A stretch of 64,000 nt of DNA from Romboutsia sedimentorum (GTDB lineage: Bacteria; Bacillota; Clostridia; Peptostreptococcales; Peptostreptococcaceae). The position numbers and the translations under genes were made by a program. Of the stretch, positions 61,820 through 64,000 are shown piece after piece; position 1 is the stretch's first letter, and the number at the start of each line of letters is the position of its first letter. The DNA lies in NCBI RefSeq assembly GCF_030131845.1, contig NZ_JASKYM010000002.1, positions 62,001-126,000 on the forward strand, read 5' to 3'. The notes below the pieces were generated by a model, which was not told where the DNA came from, did no database searches, and was given only the letters and a program-made list of their open reading frames with translations.

Positions 61820-63367
61820 ATGAATAATGAAATAAAACAAAATAAAATAAATTATGTATTTATAATATCTTTAATATTAACAAGTATAGTAGTTATTACA
61901 GCAATTATTTCGCCAGACATATTTGAAACAATATCAAATTCTATGTTTAAGGTGATAATAAATAATTTCAGTTGGATATATACAATAGGTATGCTTGCAT
62001 TAGTAATATTTGCGGTATTTTTAATTTTTAGTAAATATGGAAATATAAGGCTTGGTAAGGATACTGATAGGCCTGAATTTAGTAATCTCTCATGGTTTTC
62101 TATGTTATTTGGAGCTGGAATGGGTATAGGATTAGTATTCTTTGGAGCAGTAGAACCTATGAAGCATTTTATTGCACCAATAGGTTCTCAACCGGGGTCT
62201 AGTGAGGCTGTAACTTTTGCAATGCAACAGTCATATATACATTGGGGTCTTCATCCATGGGCAGCTTATTCTATAATGGGATTAGCTCTTGCATATTTTC
62301 AATTTAGAAAAGATGCACCAGGTCTTATAAGTAGTGTATTTTTACCTATATTAGGAGAAAATGGAGTAAGAGGTCCAATAGGAAAAACAATAGATATATT
62401 AGCAGTATTTACAACGGTAACAGGAATAGCAACATCATTAGGTATGGGAACTATGCAAATTGCAGGAGGATTAGAATATGTTTTTAATATAGAAAATACC
62501 ATACAAATACAAATATTAATAATAGCAATTGCAACTATTTTATACACATTAAGTTCTACAAGTGGCTTAGATAAAGGTATAAAAACATTATCTAATATAA
62601 ACTTAAGTCTAGCAGCATTTATATTAATAGGAGCTATATTAATAGGACCTAAATTAGACATGTTACGAAATTTAGGAAATGGTGGAGTTGCTTACTTAAC
62701 ACAGTTTATATCACAAAGTTTATATATTGATCCAAGTAAGGCTTGGATTAGTCAGTGGAGAGTATTCTATTGGGCATTATGGATAGCTTGGATACCATTT
62801 GTAAGTATATTTATAGCAAGAATTTCTAAAGGAAGAACAATCAGAGAATTTATAATAGGTGTAACTTTAGTTCCTGCATTAGCGTGTATAATATGGTTTA
62901 CTGTATTTGGTACATTGGGAATAAATTTAGGAGCTGAGTTTGCAAGCAATGCGACATCAGTAACAGAAACTGCATTATTTAAAGTATTTTCAAATTACCA
63001 GTTTGGAAATATATTATCAGTAGTATCAATGGTGTTATTGTGTACATTCTTTGTATCATCAGCAGATTCAGCAACGTATGTATTAGGAATGTTTACATCT
63101 AATGGGGATTTAAATCCAAGCAATCAAAAAAAGATAATATGGGGAATTGTTCAAGCGGGATTAGCAATAGCACTTTTATTATCAGGTGGATTACAAACAC
63201 TGCAGATGGTCTCTATAGTATCGGCATTCCCATTTGCTATAATAGTTAATATAAGTATAGTATCAATTGTTAAGGCACTTAGAGAAGAAGTTAAGCAATC
63301 AGAAAAGACCTTAGCAGATACTGAAGAAGATTTATCAAAAGAATGCATTATAAGTAAGATGGGCTAA
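61820..63367 (+). CDS. BCCT-family transporter (betaine/carnitine/choline type)
   Basis: A 515-residue secondary transporter with 12 predicted membrane segments. BCCT signatures are FGAGMGIGLVFFGAVEPM (about 95-112), QQSYIHWGLHPWAAYSIMGLALAYFQFRK (in part, about 135-163) and the helix-8 region SQWRVFYWALWIAWIPFVSIFIARISKGR in part. This family takes up glycine betaine, carnitine or choline with Na+ or H+, or exchanges carnitine for butyrobetaine. The tail is charged, as in osmosensing members. AAGGGGG precedes ATG 61820. The convergent BusR-like regulator next door suggests osmotic control and therefore betaine uptake. Confidence 0.93.
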   Translation: MNNEIKQNKINYVFIISLILTSIVVITAIISPDIFETISNSMFKVIINNFSWIYTIGMLALVIFAVFLIFSKYGNIRLGKDTDRPEFSNLSWFSMLFGAGMGIGLVFFGAVEPMKHFIAPIGSQPGSSEAVTFAMQQSYIHWGLHPWAAYSIMGLALAYFQFRKDAPGLISSVFLPILGENGVRGPIGKTIDILAVFTTVTGIATSLGMGTMQIAGGLEYVFNIENTIQIQILIIAIATILYTLSSTSGLDKGIKTLSNINLSLAAFILIGAILIGPKLDMLRNLGNGGVAYLTQFISQSLYIDPSKAWISQWRVFYWALWIAWIPFVSIFIARISKGRTIREFIIGVTLVPALACIIWFTVFGTLGINLGAEFASNATSVTETALFKVFSNYQFGNILSVVSMVLLCTFFVSSADSATYVLGMFTSNGDLNPSNQKKIIWGIVQAGLAIALLLSGGLQTLQMVSIVSAFPFAIIVNISIVSIVKALREEVKQSEKTLADTEEDLSKECIISKMG

Positions 63368-63402
63368 AAAAAACTAAAACAAAAATATAATATACAATAA
63401 AG

Positions 63403-63455
63403 AAGCAAAAACAGAGTGATGAATTACTAATTTAGCATTCTATTTTTGCTTTTCA
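63403..63455. terminator. Terminator between the BCCT and regulator genes
   Basis: AAGCAAAAACAGAGTG (63403-63418) pairs with CATTCTATTTTTGCTT (63436-63451), with A-rich and T-rich flanks, between convergent genes. Confidence 0.8.
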
Positions 63456-63499
63456 AATTAAATAATTGCACTAATAAACACATGGAATTTTATGTCCAA

Positions 63500-64000
63500 T
63501 TAGTATAAAAATGCAGGTACTGAATGATGAATACTGCTATCTCCAACTACTAAAAGGAGGTCATTTTCTTTAAACTCAATATAAGGTCCAGGGGATACTA
63601 TAAGTTCGCCATCACGTTTGATTCCAACTATAGTTGCACCTGTATGTTGCCAAAAGTTAGTGTCACTAGCTGTTGAACCTATAAATTTACACTCTTTTGT
63701 AATTTCAAATTCAAATGGGATAAGTGGGTTAATATTAGATAATCGGCTAGAATAATCCACTATCTTACTTATGTTATCAATAATTTCACTTTCTAATTTT
63801 GATCTTGATATTAATAAGTTATTTAAATTAGATTTATATGAAGATATGTTGGTAATATTTTGATGTTTATTCAAAAAAGATAATGCTTTTTGGGAAGATA
63901 AAACCCAAATTCCTTTCCCTTTAACACTAGAAACCACTTCTAAGTCTTCAAGTATCTTCATCGATCTTCTTATTGTTTCTGGAGATACATTATATGTACC
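63500..64000 (-). CDS. GntR-type regulator with RCK_C (TrkA-C) domain, BusR-like; 5' end beyond window
   Basis: The visible 166 residues begin inside a GntR winged helix (GTYNVSPETIRRSMKILED, the recognition helix, then EVVSSVKGKGIWVLSS). They continue through a helical linker of about 70 residues (SRSKLESEIIDNISKIVDYSSRL). They end in an RCK_C domain (FEITKECKFIGSTASDTNFW, GATIVGIKRDGELIVSPGPYIEF, ENDLLLVVGDS). This order, wHTH, coiled coil, RCK_C, is that of BusR, the c-di-AMP-responsive repressor of betaine transport in streptococci and lactococci. No ATG near the window end is needed, because the frame stays open to base 64000. Convergence with a BCCT gene supports the role. c-di-AMP binding is inferred. 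Confidence 0.85.
   Translation of the reverse strand, partial: GTYNVSPETIRRSMKILEDLEVVSSVKGKGIWVLSSQKALSFLNKHQNITNISSYKSNLNNLLISRSKLESEIIDNISKIVDYSSRLSNINPLIPFEFEITKECKFIGSTASDTNFWQHTGATIVGIKRDGELIVSPGPYIEFKENDLLLVVGDSSIHHSVPAFLY

Overview
The window is about 64 kb of AT-rich, gene-dense chromosome from an anaerobic, endospore-forming Firmicute. Family assignment is by content. There is a CWB2-type cell-wall protein of the Clostridioides Cwp19 type, an alpha/beta-type small acid-soluble spore protein, a pyruvate:ferredoxin oxidoreductase, a class III fructose-bisphosphatase, rubrerythrin, T-box and BglG-type RNA switches, and an ortholog of the C. difficile orphan DNA methyltransferase CamA. 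Together these point to Peptostreptococcaceae, close to but not necessarily C. difficile. I saw no rRNA, tRNA, CRISPR array, transposase or phage gene.

Layout. 1-7.9 kb: the end of a surface-polysaccharide locus (glycosyltransferase, UDP-glucose dehydrogenase), an SH3-NlpC/P60 hydrolase, the Cwp19-like lytic enzyme, an LCP polymer ligase on the minus strand, and two small proteins (DUF3298-like, Amidase_6-like). 8-14.4 kb: a divergent cis-prenyltransferase, a membrane-anchored amidase, two patatin-like lipases, and between them camA and a small STAS-like protein. 14.4-17.8 kb: ptsH, ptsI and a membrane protein of the PTS_EIIC_2 type. 17.9-25 kb: an asparagine T-box with asnA, a YkvA-like protein, a DAACS symporter, a LysR regulator divergent from an M20 amidohydrolase, and a CobD-like PLP enzyme. 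25-32.3 kb: hpt, a PAP2 phosphatase, a HI0933-type flavoprotein, an SASP, several unknown small proteins, a GAF-SpoIIE phosphatase and a flavin reductase. 32.3-38 kb: aroC-aroB-aroA with overlapping ends, pduL, an HxlR regulator and deoC. 38-44.8 kb: nifJ, fbp and rubrerythrin. 44.8-48.6 kb: a complete glucose PTS regulon (glcT-type antiterminator, crr, ptsG) with three RAT/terminator switches and probable CcpA sites. 48.6-52.3 kb: ATP-grasp ligase, Asp/Glu racemase and murE. 52.4-56.4 kb: LytS/LytTR two-component system and a CstA-family transporter. 56.4-61.4 kb: ychF (minus), a membrane-anchored ferrochelatase-like protein and an M16 peptidase pair. 61.8-64 kb: a BCCT transporter and, convergent to it, a GntR-RCK_C regulator resembling the c-di-AMP sensor BusR, cut by the window end.

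How it fits together. General PTS proteins (ptsHI) feed the GlcT-controlled glucose permease. fbp and nifJ handle gluconeogenic and pyruvate flux, and CstA with LytST probably manages external pyruvate. A large share of the window concerns the cell envelope: polymer synthesis and ligation, lytic enzymes, amidases, prenyl carrier, PAP2, and murE with its ligase/racemase neighbours. The observations most worth following up are the CamA ortholog and its setting, the triple antiterminator array, the BusR-like/BCCT pair, the membrane-tethered ferrochelatase-like protein that lacks the expected catalytic residues, the unusual MurE motif beside a racemase and ligase, and an apparent ATT start codon.
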